Shown in pieces: positions 9,465-18,055 of a stretch of 64,000 bases of DNA. Position numbers and translations under genes: made by a program. Source of the DNA: Pirellula sp. (GTDB taxonomy: Bacteria; Planctomycetota; Planctomycetia; Pirellulales; Pirellulaceae); NCBI GenBank assembly GCA_021300155.1, contig JAJTID010000025.1:39844-103843 (forward strand). Direction: 5' to 3'. Each line of letters starts with the position of its first letter. Within the stretch, counting starts at the first letter, position 1. A model generated the notes under the pieces. That model had not been told where the DNA came from, made no database searches, and was given only the letters and a program-made list of their open reading frames with translations.

Positions 9465-10103
9465 ATGACTCTACTTTCCGGCTTTAGTTCCGGTGGACCA
9501 ACGAGTCAAACGGAAATGACTTGGGAACCTTCGTCAGGAAACTTTGCATCGATCGCCATCGTTGAGCCAGGTGCTGCTGTTCCTTTTGGTTTTGAATCAC
9601 TAGGCTTCGCCAATCAGTGCAACTGTGATGACGACAACGAGGACTGCTATACAGCGAGACTTGTCTTCAAGCCAGCTCCAGATTTATTCGCCGGTGAAGA
9701 ATACATCGTAGTTACTACCGTCAACGCTGATGGCGTAACACTTCAAACTTTTCCTCGAGCCGATTATGCAATGGTGGCAGCGGTAGGTTGGCCATGGTGG
9801 TTAGGGGGTAGCACGCCACCTCCAGCGCCCGTCCCACCACCAGTTGGTCCAGCAGTTCCCCTTCCGCCGGTTGCAGGACCTGCTGTTCTGCCTCCTTTAC
9901 CACCAGGTGCTGCACTGCCTCCTGGGATGGGTGCTACCGTTGGTGAAAAATACGTTCGGATTGGTCTTGCTTTGGGAAAAATGGGATCGAAAAAGGCGAA
10001 ATGTGATTGGTTAATGCGACAGGCAGGTTTATGGTGCAAGCTTCCAGGCAACAAGCCGATTTCTGAAGCTTTCGCACTTTGGATCGCTCATCTGTCGTGC
10101 TGA
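9465..10103 (+). pseudogene. 3' part of the frameshifted secreted-protein gene (Pro-rich linker)
   Basis: The frame actually stays open back to 9396, and the coding look starts there (TIVNGSSSSDIYINLSDDDQ), 5' of the first ATG at 9465; no ribosome site precedes that ATG. The translated part has a beta-sandwich-like segment (LLSGFSSGGPTSQTEMTWEP ... YTARLVFKPAPDLFAGEEYI), a Pro-rich linker around residues 115-160, and a Cys-containing C-terminus (KCDWLMRQAGLWCKL). It belongs with the signal-peptide piece at 9166. The ancestral product would have been about 310 residues and exported. I do not recognise a family. If an independent start were used, the product would lack a signal peptide. Confidence 0.7.
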
Positions 10104-10145
10104 TGTCGCTTGAAGTTTCTGTATTGGAAGGCTCGTAGGTGCCAA

Positions 10146-10892
10146 ATGTTCCCGGCTAAATACCATCTGATCACAGAGGTTGATATTGTGCTCTCGGATA
10201 GCAGCTATTCCGAAGTGTCTTTGGTCGATCCGGATTACATAATGTTTGGAAACGTTACTTCTAAACTGGCCTATGACTATGAATTGCCTGGCATGGAGTG
10301 TCGAGAATTTTGCACGATTGATTACGAGTCGGGTGGAAACGTAAAGCACGCCATGATTCCTGCAAGCGTCATGAGTGAATCAAAAGGGAGGCAGGCCTTG
10401 GAAATGCTTGCCTCTCTGGAATCTCTTCGCGACGTAACTATTGTTTGCAAATCACAAAAACCTGTTTCGTTGTCTTGGGCGTCCTGGATTTGCAGTGTTC
10501 CTCGCTTGCGAGGGCTTATGCTTCATGGGTTTTCCGCCATTCAGCAATTTTCCAAAAGAATCGATGAGTTAGTAGACGTTTTTTATTTTGAGGCCGATGC
10601 TTCTGACTATGACCCTGATTCCATAAAGGAAATCGAAAACTGGACTAGCTTAGGATTCTTGTCGTTGACTGGGGCTGCGACGCAAAGTAGCAGGATATCG
10701 CATTTGTTTAGCCCATCCATTCGCAATTTGGTTTTTCTTCGAATCAGTGTGGATGGGTTGCATATCGATGCGCCTAGTATTGTCACGAAATGCCCGATGT
10801 TACGCTGTCTTGAATATGACTTTTCTCGCGAATTTGAAGAGGAGTTGTTCCGAGTAAATCCTGCTTGTGTCCTCAGGAAGCCCGATGAGTAA
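10146..10892 (+). CDS. Protein of unknown function, possibly a degenerate leucine-rich-repeat protein
   Basis: The protein has 248 residues. The frame can start at a TTG at 10110, but the ATG at 10146 has AGG six bases ahead, so I use it. There is no signal peptide or transmembrane helix. The sequence contains Leu-rich spaced segments (LASLESLRDVTIVC, VPRLRGLMLHG, WTSLGFLSLTGA, CPMLRCLEYD) at intervals of about 30-50 residues, which resembles a degenerate leucine-rich-repeat fold; this is inference. Lower use of conserved motifs and the position beside a broken gene suggest accessory DNA. Its stop overlaps the start of a tiny ORF. Confidence 0.6.
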   Translation: MFPAKYHLITEVDIVLSDSSYSEVSLVDPDYIMFGNVTSKLAYDYELPGMECREFCTIDYESGGNVKHAMIPASVMSESKGRQALEMLASLESLRDVTIVCKSQKPVSLSWASWICSVPRLRGLMLHGFSAIQQFSKRIDELVDVFYFEADASDYDPDSIKEIENWTSLGFLSLTGAATQSSRISHLFSPSIRNLVFLRISVDGLHIDAPSIVTKCPMLRCLEYDFSREFEEELFRVNPACVLRKPDE

Positions 10893-10995
10893 GAAGAAAA
10901 ACAAAGGACAGTCACAGCGTCCTATGATGTTCCGCGGTCTCGTAAATTCTACGGATAGACTCGTTTGCATTGTCAAGAGGATTTTCAACGATTAA
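10885..10995 (+). CDS. Candidate 36-residue basic small protein, coupled to the upstream gene
   Basis: ATG at 10885 overlaps the end of the preceding gene (ATGAGTAA) and has AGGA six bases upstream inside that gene. The product begins MSKKKNKGQSQRPMMF and is Lys/Arg-rich with a short hydrophobic stretch (RLVCIV). Ribosome-site spacing and stop/start overlap support translation by coupling; length and lack of a known family argue for caution. Confidence 0.4.
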   Translation: MSKKKNKGQSQRPMMFRGLVNSTDRLVCIVKRIFND

Positions 10996-11147
10996 AGCTC
11001 TCTTCCGACTGGTGGATATGTCCGTAAGTCTTTATTGTCACTGCATTTCTAGATGCTACCGCAAAGCTCAAGCGTCGGGTTGTGATTAAAGCACGCTGCG
11101 GGTGGGGAAGTGTACGGCAATCCGTCGGCTTAGCAATCAAACTCATT

Positions 11148-12485
11148 TCATGGCTTGAGTTTTTGCTGTAAGTTTTGACGGTGAATTCCCAATCGCCGGG
11201 CAGCGGCAGAGACGTTGTTGTTTTCAAGCTTCATCGCCCTCTCGATGGCCGCCGATTCGAATCGGTCGATCAAGAGTTGCTTGGCCTCTGTCAGTGGAAG
11301 ATCAAAGTAGGCGTCGAATTCGAGTCCCGCACTTTCTTTACTTTGGGAGACCAAACCGAGATCGGCAGGAGTCAGCCTGGAGGAAGTGGCCATTGCCACG
11401 GCGCTTTCCACCCGTTGCTTGAGTTCGCGGACATTGCCTGGCCATGGAAACTGAAGCATGGCTGCTACGCACTCTTGATCGAACTCGATCTGGCTACCTG
11501 CGAATCGATGAGCAAGCAACACGATGTCTTCGCGTCGCGTTCGCAGCGGTGGAAGCCGCAGCTCAATTCCTTTCAATCGATAATAGAGATCCGCTCGGAA
11601 TCGTTTCTCCTCGATCGCAATCTCTAACTCTTGGTGCGTAGCGCTTACCACACGAACATCCACTGCGATTTCCTCTTCGGATCCAACCGGCGTCAGTGTC
11701 TGCTCTTGAAGCACACGCAGCAACCGCGTCTGTACAGGCGCGGGCATATCTCCAATCTCGTCAAGAAAGAGCGTACCTCCAGCAGCCTTTCGAAACACAC
11801 CCTCACGGTTTCGATCGGCACCCGTGAACGCTCCCTTGATATGGCCGAAAAGCTCGCTCTCGATCAAGTGTTCGGAAATCGCAGCCGTGTTGACTGCGAT
11901 GAATGGCCCATTCGAGCGATCACTCAATCGATGAAGCTCTCTCGCAATCAACTCTTTGCCGGTACCGCTTTCGCCACGGATCAATGCAGGCAATGTCGAC
12001 TTGGCTGCCTTTCGCACTTGTTCGAAAACTCGATGCATCAATGGACTCAAACTTGCGAGTTTGCCAAGCTCAGGAACAGCATCCAATTGCTCTTGGAGCG
12101 CCAAGACGCGTTGCTCTAATTCGATGCGCTGTTGACTGCGCGTTACGATCGCACGCACGTGATCTAGATCATAAGGTTTGGTAAGAAAGTCCGAAGCCCC
12201 GCGTCGAATGCATTCGACCGCGATATCCAAACTATCGTTGGCCGTCACGACGATGATCTCAGGCAGGCTCCCGGATCGCATAGTTCGTAGTTCACCAAGC
12301 ACGGCTAGGCCGTCTCGGTTCGGCATATTAAGATCGAGAAAAACGAGATCGGGGCAATCCGCGAGTATGCTCGCGACCCCTGTTTCGCCATCGACCGCTT
12401 CCAGGATCTCCCGACCGCTGGCTTTTAATGCTCGGTGCATCGCATATCGAGCTGTCGCATCATCCTCAATCAATAGGATCTTCAT
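11148..12485 (-). CDS. NtrC-family sigma-54-dependent response regulator
   Basis: The 445-residue protein has the three-domain NtrC layout. Receiver: acidic pair at residues 8-9, phospho-acceptor Asp51 in FLDLNMPNRDG, Lys103 in FLTKPYD. AAA+ ATPase: Walker A GESGTGKE at 171-178, sigma-54 contact loop GAFTGA at 218-223, Walker B TLFLDEIGD about 238-246, arginine-finger region near LRTRRED. C-terminal Fis-type helix-turn-helix: NNVSAAARRLGIHRQNLQQK. It would remodel RNA polymerase with sigma-54 to open promoters when phosphorylated. No histidine kinase is adjacent, so the partner lies elsewhere and its targets are unknown. Confidence 0.95.
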   Translation of the reverse strand: MKILLIEDDATARYAMHRALKASGREILEAVDGETGVASILADCPDLVFLDLNMPNRDGLAVLGELRTMRSGSLPEIIVVTANDSLDIAVECIRRGASDFLTKPYDLDHVRAIVTRSQQRIELEQRVLALQEQLDAVPELGKLASLSPLMHRVFEQVRKAAKSTLPALIRGESGTGKELIARELHRLSDRSNGPFIAVNTAAISEHLIESELFGHIKGAFTGADRNREGVFRKAAGGTLFLDEIGDMPAPVQTRLLRVLQEQTLTPVGSEEEIAVDVRVVSATHQELEIAIEEKRFRADLYYRLKGIELRLPPLRTRREDIVLLAHRFAGSQIEFDQECVAAMLQFPWPGNVRELKQRVESAVAMATSSRLTPADLGLVSQSKESAGLEFDAYFDLPLTEAKQLLIDRFESAAIERAMKLENNNVSAAARRLGIHRQNLQQKLKP

Positions 12486-12730
12486 AGCCGATGAGTGTAC
12501 ATCAAAGAAAGACGATTTCCAGGTCGATCAACAACGAAGCCGTTTTGACACTTTAGCAAAGTCAAGGAAATTATAGGGAAAAATCGAATGCAGGAATAAA
12601 ACCTTCGCTGTGATTGAGAGTGCTAAATGAGAGTACTATTCGCCGCGTGCTCGCATATAATGGTCGTTAGAACCAAGACGGTCCCCTACCGGCTTCCCTC
12701 CCCATCGAACCTACTGTTCAAGTGTTATCC

Positions 12731-15700
12731 ATGAGAGTCCTTCAGCCATCGTTCCTAGTCCGGGCTCTGCGATTTGGTTTATTGTTGATTTGCGTTGATT
12801 GCTTGACTTCGGACACCAGTGGGTTTGCTCAAACCACCGTCGACTTTCAACGCGACATCCAACCCATATTCTCCGAGCACTGCTTGCATTGCCACGGCTC
12901 GGATGCTTCGACTCGCGAAGGAGGTTTGCGTTTAGACATTCGTGAGTCCGCACTCGCGGGCGGAGAGTCTGGCAAACCTGCGATCTCGCTCACACCTGCT
13001 GTAGCGAGCCATCTCGTCGAACGGATCGAGGCGACCGATCCAGATTTGATCATGCCTCCTCCATCGCTGAAGAAGCCATTGAGCAAAACTCAAATCGAGC
13101 GAATCAAACAGTGGATTGCAGAAGGAGCACCCTTTGCTGAGCATTGGGCCTTTATCCCTCCGAAAAAGAGTCCACTACCCAACAATGGTCCAGCTCATCC
13201 TATCGACCAGATCGTTCTGAAAACGCTGGAACAACGCCAGATGAAACCTGCATCTCCAGAGACTGCTCATACGCTTTGCCGCCGAATTTATCTGGATTTA
13301 ATTGGACTGCCACCCTCACCATCGGAACTCCAGGAGTTCGAGAAGCAAGGTGCCGAGGCAACCATCGATAAGCTGTTGAGCAGTGAGCGATTCGGCGAGA
13401 AGTGGGCGCGTCCTTGGCTCGATGTCGCTCGATATTCCGACACGAATGGTTATGAAAAAGATTTGAAACGCGAACAATGGGCTTGGCGTGATTGGGTCAT
13501 CCAGGCGATCAATGACGATATGCCTTATGATCAATTTCTTATCGAGCAATTGGCGGGCGACTTGCTACCAGGTGCAACTCAGTCTCAAAGGATTGCCACG
13601 GGCTTTCTTCGCAATAGCATGCTGAACGAAGAAGGGGCCATCGTTCCTGAACAGTTTCGTATGTTCGAGATGTTCGATCGGATGGACTGTTTGGGCAAGG
13701 CGGTCTTAGGGATGACGACTCAATGCGCGCAATGCCACAATCATAAGTTCGATCCGCTCAGCCAAGAAGAGTATTTCGGCATGATGTCGTACTTTAACAA
13801 CACCTACGAAGCGCAATCGTGGGTGTATACGGCAGAGCAAGAAAAAACGCGACTCGCAACCATTCAGAAGATTGCCTCGCTTTACGATCAGTTTCGCTCG
13901 ACGCATGCCGAATGGAAACAAGATCTGGATCGCTGGGTTGCAAACGTGAAAGCCAGTCGACCGGTATGGACTCCCATGGTCATGAACCAACTCGAGAGTA
14001 TTAGCGGCCTGAACCATCCGGTTCAATTGGAAGACCGTTCGATTCTGATGTTAGGGCATACCAGCGGCGATGTGTTCTTTGTAGGGACCCCAAAGCTCGA
14101 GAATGTTACAGGATTGCAACTTGAGATCCTGAATCACGGCGACCTGCCATTTCGCGGACCGGGAAGAAGCAATGTTGGTACGTGGGATATTTCGGAAATC
14201 GAAGTACTCACGCAAACGGCTGGTACTGAGGCTTGGGAGAAACAGAAATTGGTCAACGCAACGGCGGACTTCTCCGAACCAGAAGCCAAACAAGATGACA
14301 AGAAAGCGACTGGACCTGTCGGCTTCTTGATCGATGGTACCGATGATAAGCGTTGGCAAGCAGATCGTGGAATCGGAATTCGCAATCAACCCTCGGTTGC
14401 GGTCGTACAATTGGAAAAGCCATTGTCGCTTCCAGCAGGTTCGAAGTTGAAGTTCGTGATGCGAATGGGCAAAATGGTCGGCTGCTGCCGAGTTAGTCTG
14501 ACAACCTCGGCGTCTCCCGTCGCCCCAGCCATCGATCACCGCGCGATCCTGGCAATGGAGGGAAATGACGATCTGTCGGAAGTCGAATGCGATCCTGTTT
14601 TTGCCGCATGGGTTGCGAGCCTGCCCGAGGCAAAGGCGGTCGCAGAGGAGATCGCTAATGTTTGGAAGAATTATCCCAAGGCCGAGACGTCTATCTTGCA
14701 CGTCAAAGAACGAAGTGGACGTTTTCAACGCAACACGCATCGGTTGGATCGAGGAGAATGGGATCAACCAAAACAGGTTGTGGAACGGCAAACGCCTAAG
14801 TTCTTGCATCAGACGGGTGGCATTCGGTCTCGGTTGGAGTTTGCCCATTGGATAACCAGCAAGCGATCTCCGTTGACTGCCCGTGTGGGTGTCAATCGAA
14901 TTTGGTTGAACATGTTTGGAGATGGGCTCGTCGAAACAGCAGAGGACTTTGGAACACGTACTCCCGTACCTGAGCATCTGGCATTGCTCGATTGGCTCGC
15001 TGTGAATTTTATGGAGAGTGGATGGAGCCAGAAAAAGCTCATCAAGCTTATTATGATGAGCAACACCTATCAACAGAGTTCGCGTGCGACGCCAACATCG
15101 CTAGAGCAAGATCCGAGGAATAGATGGCTGTCACGCGGACCGCGCTTTCGTTGTGACGCTGAAGTGTTGCGTGATATGGCCATGTCTGTAGCTGGGCTCA
15201 TCTACCATAAAGTGGGAGGCCCAAGTGTCATCCCGCCCGTCCCCCAGAATGTACTCGATTACAACTACGTTTACCCAAGCTATTGGACACCAGCCACGGG
15301 ACCCGAGCGTTATCGGCGAACATTGTATGGATTCAGGAAACGTTCGATGCCCGACCCTGTCATGTCGAGCCTGGACGCACCGAATGGCGACATCCCGTGC
15401 GCCCGTCGTATTCGATCGAACACCCCTATCTCTGCCTTGACAGGTTTGAATGAAACGATCTTTGTCGAATCAGCCCAATCTCTCGCAATCCGAATCTTGA
15501 AAGAAGGGGGGGAAGGAGACAACAGTCGCGCAAACTACGGGTTCCTTCTCTGCACAACTCGAATGCCAACCGAGAGTGAACTCAATACTATCCTGCGTTT
15601 TATCGAGAAGGAAAGAAAACGCATCGCAGACGGTTGGTTGTCCGCTCGCGAGGTCGCAACCAGCGATTCGGCCAAGACTCCTAATCTCCCACCGAATACC

Positions 15701-15778
15701 ACTCCCCAAGATGCAGCCGTTTGGACTCTCGTGTCGCGCGTTTTGCTAAACATGGACGAGACCATCTCGAAGAATTGA
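12731..15778 (+). CDS. Exported PSCyt1 - DUF1549 - DUF1553 protein
   Basis: This 1015-residue protein starts at ATG 12731 (a GTG at 12722 is also in frame). A signal peptide precedes the planctomycete cytochrome-C domain with a haem-binding CLHCH motif at about residue 57. DUF1549 follows (residues about 145-350) and includes a second CxxCH-like site, CAQCHNHKFDPL. The middle contains a variable beta-rich region, then DUF1553 (about 715-970), with FAHWITSKRSPLTARVGVNR and the terminal LNMDE signature. The family is nearly confined to planctomycetes and relatives and is always paired with a DUF1501 gene, as here (10 bases downstream). Its reaction is not established; periplasmic redox chemistry, perhaps in polysaccharide use, is a common guess. 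Confidence 0.95.
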   Translation: MRVLQPSFLVRALRFGLLLICVDCLTSDTSGFAQTTVDFQRDIQPIFSEHCLHCHGSDASTREGGLRLDIRESALAGGESGKPAISLTPAVASHLVERIEATDPDLIMPPPSLKKPLSKTQIERIKQWIAEGAPFAEHWAFIPPKKSPLPNNGPAHPIDQIVLKTLEQRQMKPASPETAHTLCRRIYLDLIGLPPSPSELQEFEKQGAEATIDKLLSSERFGEKWARPWLDVARYSDTNGYEKDLKREQWAWRDWVIQAINDDMPYDQFLIEQLAGDLLPGATQSQRIATGFLRNSMLNEEGAIVPEQFRMFEMFDRMDCLGKAVLGMTTQCAQCHNHKFDPLSQEEYFGMMSYFNNTYEAQSWVYTAEQEKTRLATIQKIASLYDQFRSTHAEWKQDLDRWVANVKASRPVWTPMVMNQLESISGLNHPVQLEDRSILMLGHTSGDVFFVGTPKLENVTGLQLEILNHGDLPFRGPGRSNVGTWDISEIEVLTQTAGTEAWEKQKLVNATADFSEPEAKQDDKKATGPVGFLIDGTDDKRWQADRGIGIRNQPSVAVVQLEKPLSLPAGSKLKFVMRMGKMVGCCRVSLTTSASPVAPAIDHRAILAMEGNDDLSEVECDPVFAAWVASLPEAKAVAEEIANVWKNYPKAETSILHVKERSGRFQRNTHRLDRGEWDQPKQVVERQTPKFLHQTGGIRSRLEFAHWITSKRSPLTARVGVNRIWLNMFGDGLVETAEDFGTRTPVPEHLALLDWLAVNFMESGWSQKKLIKLIMMSNTYQQSSRATPTSLEQDPRNRWLSRGPRFRCDAEVLRDMAMSVAGLIYHKVGGPSVIPPVPQNVLDYNYVYPSYWTPATGPERYRRTLYGFRKRSMPDPVMSSLDAPNGDIPCARRIRSNTPISALTGLNETIFVESAQSLAIRILKEGGEGDNSRANYGFLLCTTRMPTESELNTILRFIEKERKRIADGWLSAREVATSDSAKTPNLPPNTTPQDAAVWTLVSRVLLNMDETISKN

Positions 15779-15788
15779 GAACAGTCAA

Positions 15789-17246
15789 ATGAATCCAAAT
15801 CCAATAACAAACGAAGATTTACAAATTCCGTGGAAGCGACGCTGGTTCTTTCAACAGTGTGGCATCGGGCTAGCAGGAATCGCCGCCAACCAATGGTTGA
15901 GTTCGCCAACATTGGTGTCGCATGCACTGGGTTCTCCTATCTCGAATAGCGAGAAGCATAACCCGCTTGCTCCCAAAGCGCCCCATTTCCCAGCCAAGGC
16001 GAAGCGTATCATCTACATGTTCAACGCGGGTGCTCCAAGTCAATTGGAACTCTTCGATCCAAAGCCAGAGCTAAGCAAAAGGAATGGGCAACTACCACCT
16101 CCTGAGTTGCTAGCGGGCTATCGAGCAGCTTTCATCAATCCCAACTCAGCGTTGTTGGGACCCAAGTATTCGTTTTCAAAACGAGGAACTTGCGGCATGG
16201 AACTTAGCGAGTTGTTGCCATACCTTGGTGAGATTGCAGATGAAATTACGTTGGTACGATCGATGCGTACCGATGCCGTGAATCATGCGCCCGGTCAAAT
16301 CATGATGAATACCGGCTCCCAGCAATTCGGTCGCCCCAGTTTTGGCTCTTGGGCACTATATGGTCTCGGAAGCGAGTCGGAAGATTTGCCGGGATTCGTC
16401 GTGCTGACAAGTGCCAAAGGTACGAGCGGAGGGGCCAGTAATTACGGCTGCGGCTTTTTGCCGACGGTTCATGGTGGTGTTCCCTTTCGTAGCAAAGGGG
16501 ACCCAGTCCTTTACCTTTCCAACCCGAACGGAATCGACAAAGAAGCGCAGCGTGATTCGTTGGATCTTTTGAACGAATTGAATCGGCAAAGTTTCGAAAC
16601 CATCGGTGATCCCGAAATCGCAGCACGAATCCAAAGCTATGAAATGGCCTATCGTTTGCAAATGAGTGCACCGGAGCTGATGGATTTGGCGAGTGAGCCC
16701 AGAGAGATTCTCGAACTCTATGGCATCAAAGATCCCAAGGAGCCGAGCTACGCTCGCAATTGTTTACTCGCAAGGCGACTTGCTGAACGAGGTGTTCGAT
16801 TCGTGCAACTCTTTCATGAAGCATGGGATCAGCATGGAAACTTAGCGGCTGATGTCAAGAAGAACGCTGGTGATACGGATCGCGCAAGTGCAGCGCTGGT
16901 CAAAGATCTCAAGCAACGCGGGCTCCTCGACGATACGTTGGTGATTTGGGGAGGCGAGTTTGGCAGAACGCCTATGGTGCAAGGTGGAAACGATGGGCGG
17001 GATCATCACAATCGTTGCTTTAGCATTTGGATGGCTGGTGGTGGGATTCGAAAAGGCTATGTTCATGGCGAAACCGACGAGTTCGGATTCAGTGTGATCA
17101 AAGACGAAGTGCACGTTCACGACCTTAACGCCACTTTGCTGCATCAATTGGGAATGGACCACGAGCGACTTATCTATCGATATCAGGGGCGGGACTTCCG
17201 ATTGACAGATGTTCATGGGAAAATTGTAAAAGAGATTATTTCCTAG
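15789..17246 (+). CDS. DUF1501-domain protein, exported
   Basis: A 485-residue protein encoded 10 bases after the DUF1549/DUF1553 gene and certainly co-transcribed. The N-terminus has a twin-arginine-like signal (WKRRWFFQQCGIGLAGIAAN). The rest is the full DUF1501 fold, distantly related to alkaline phosphatase/sulfatase: IIYMFNAGAPSQLELFDPKP near the start, TLVRSMRTDAVNHAPGQIMM, VRFVQLFHEAWDQHGNL, and the C-terminal VIWGGEFGRTPMVQGGNDGR with DHHNRCFSIWMAGGG. These carry the Asp/His residues that would bind metal. The biochemical role is unknown; it is believed to work with the partner in the periplasm. Confidence 0.95.
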   Translation: MNPNPITNEDLQIPWKRRWFFQQCGIGLAGIAANQWLSSPTLVSHALGSPISNSEKHNPLAPKAPHFPAKAKRIIYMFNAGAPSQLELFDPKPELSKRNGQLPPPELLAGYRAAFINPNSALLGPKYSFSKRGTCGMELSELLPYLGEIADEITLVRSMRTDAVNHAPGQIMMNTGSQQFGRPSFGSWALYGLGSESEDLPGFVVLTSAKGTSGGASNYGCGFLPTVHGGVPFRSKGDPVLYLSNPNGIDKEAQRDSLDLLNELNRQSFETIGDPEIAARIQSYEMAYRLQMSAPELMDLASEPREILELYGIKDPKEPSYARNCLLARRLAERGVRFVQLFHEAWDQHGNLAADVKKNAGDTDRASAALVKDLKQRGLLDDTLVIWGGEFGRTPMVQGGNDGRDHHNRCFSIWMAGGGIRKGYVHGETDEFGFSVIKDEVHVHDLNATLLHQLGMDHERLIYRYQGRDFRLTDVHGKIVKEIIS

Positions 17247-17255
17247 CCGATGGTA

Positions 17256-17342
17256 GTGGATCGCTCCGCCGATCCAAAGCATAAGTCTGTGGTGGATCGC
17301 TCCGCCGATCCTCTGTTAACACTCAGATCGCTCCTCCGATCC
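17256..17342. repeat. Direct repeats of a 20-bp GATCGCTCCGCCGATCC-type unit
   Basis: Between the DUF1501 and eda genes a 20-bp unit, GTGGATCGCTCCGCCGATCC, occurs at 17256-17275 and 17292-17311 (period 36), with an imperfect third copy at 17324-17342 (CTCCTCCGATCC). Each copy is partly self-complementary (GGATCG.../...CGATCC), so it could form small hairpins. Confidence 0.85.
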
Positions 17343-17410
17343 AACTTTAACGACAACTCAATCGTTCAACGCCCGAACAAACATCTAACCTCGAACCTCC
17401 GTCGATCCCA

Positions 17411-18055
17411 GTGAATCCATCCCTTCCGCTTGTCCTGCAACATCGTTTGGTGGCCATTCTTCGATTGAATGATTTGAAGGATGCCGTTCCACTTGCGGAG
17501 AGTCTTGTTCGTGCGGGAGTCCGGGCGCTTGAGTTCACGTTAACGAATGCAAGCGCACCTGTTGCGATTCAATCATGCATCGATCGAATTGCCAGTTTTT
17601 CGAATGGAGCAGCTGCAATTGGAATGGGGTCTGTTCGTAATCTTGCCGAGGCTCGGACAGCCATCGACTGTGGATCGCAGTTTGTTGTGAGCCCCATCAC
17701 TTCAAAACCGATCATCGACTTTTGTAAGGAACATGGAGTAAGCGTTTTTCCAGGTGCCTTTTCTCCCACTGAAATCGCAATGGCTCACGAAGCTGGAGCG
17801 GACATTGTGAAGGTGTTTCCATCGCGAAATCTCGGCCCTTCCTACATTCAAGATGTTTTGGCACCGATGCCCTATCTGAGGCTTATGCCGACGGGGGGTG
17901 TTGATTTGAAGAATCTGGCCAACTACTTTCGCGCTGGCGCAGTGGCGGTCGGTGTTGGTGGCCAGTTCCTGGATGCCGAAGCGATCGCAAGACAAGATTG
18001 GCCGAGAATTGAGTCGCTAGCTTCCCAATTCGTTGCCGCTTGCGAGCGAGAATAA
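17411..18055 (+). CDS. eda: KDPG aldolase (2-dehydro-3-deoxy-phosphogluconate aldolase)
   Basis: A 214-residue class I aldolase that splits 2-keto-3-deoxy-6-phosphogluconate into pyruvate and glyceraldehyde-3-phosphate. It starts with GTG at 17411. Family signatures: VAILR near the N-terminus, the catalytic Glu region ALEFTLTN, VSPITSKPII, FPGAFSPTEIAMAHEAGAD, and the Schiff-base lysine in DIVKVFPS, with LMPTGGVDLKNLANYF at the phosphate site. All motifs are complete and the length is normal. Its stop overlaps the start of kdgK by one base, so the two are translationally coupled: together they turn 2-keto-3-deoxygluconate into central metabolites. Confidence 0.95.
   Translation: MNPSLPLVLQHRLVAILRLNDLKDAVPLAESLVRAGVRALEFTLTNASAPVAIQSCIDRIASFSNGAAAIGMGSVRNLAEARTAIDCGSQFVVSPITSKPIIDFCKEHGVSVFPGAFSPTEIAMAHEAGADIVKVFPSRNLGPSYIQDVLAPMPYLRLMPTGGVDLKNLANYFRAGAVAVGVGGQFLDAEAIARQDWPRIESLASQFVAACERE

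Noticed and set aside
11148..12485. A two-component pair with a neighbouring kinase
   Set aside because: No histidine kinase frame is adjacent on either side, so it is listed as an orphan regulator.
14051..15073. A 340-codon minus-strand frame opposite the DUF1549/DUF1553 gene
   Set aside because: It lies entirely inside a clearly recognised gene, has no ribosome site and no protein-like pattern; it is a shadow of codon use on the other strand.
17256..17342. Possible CRISPR array from repeated 20-bp units
   Set aside because: Only two exact copies, short irregular spacing, no cas genes; a simple intergenic repeat.
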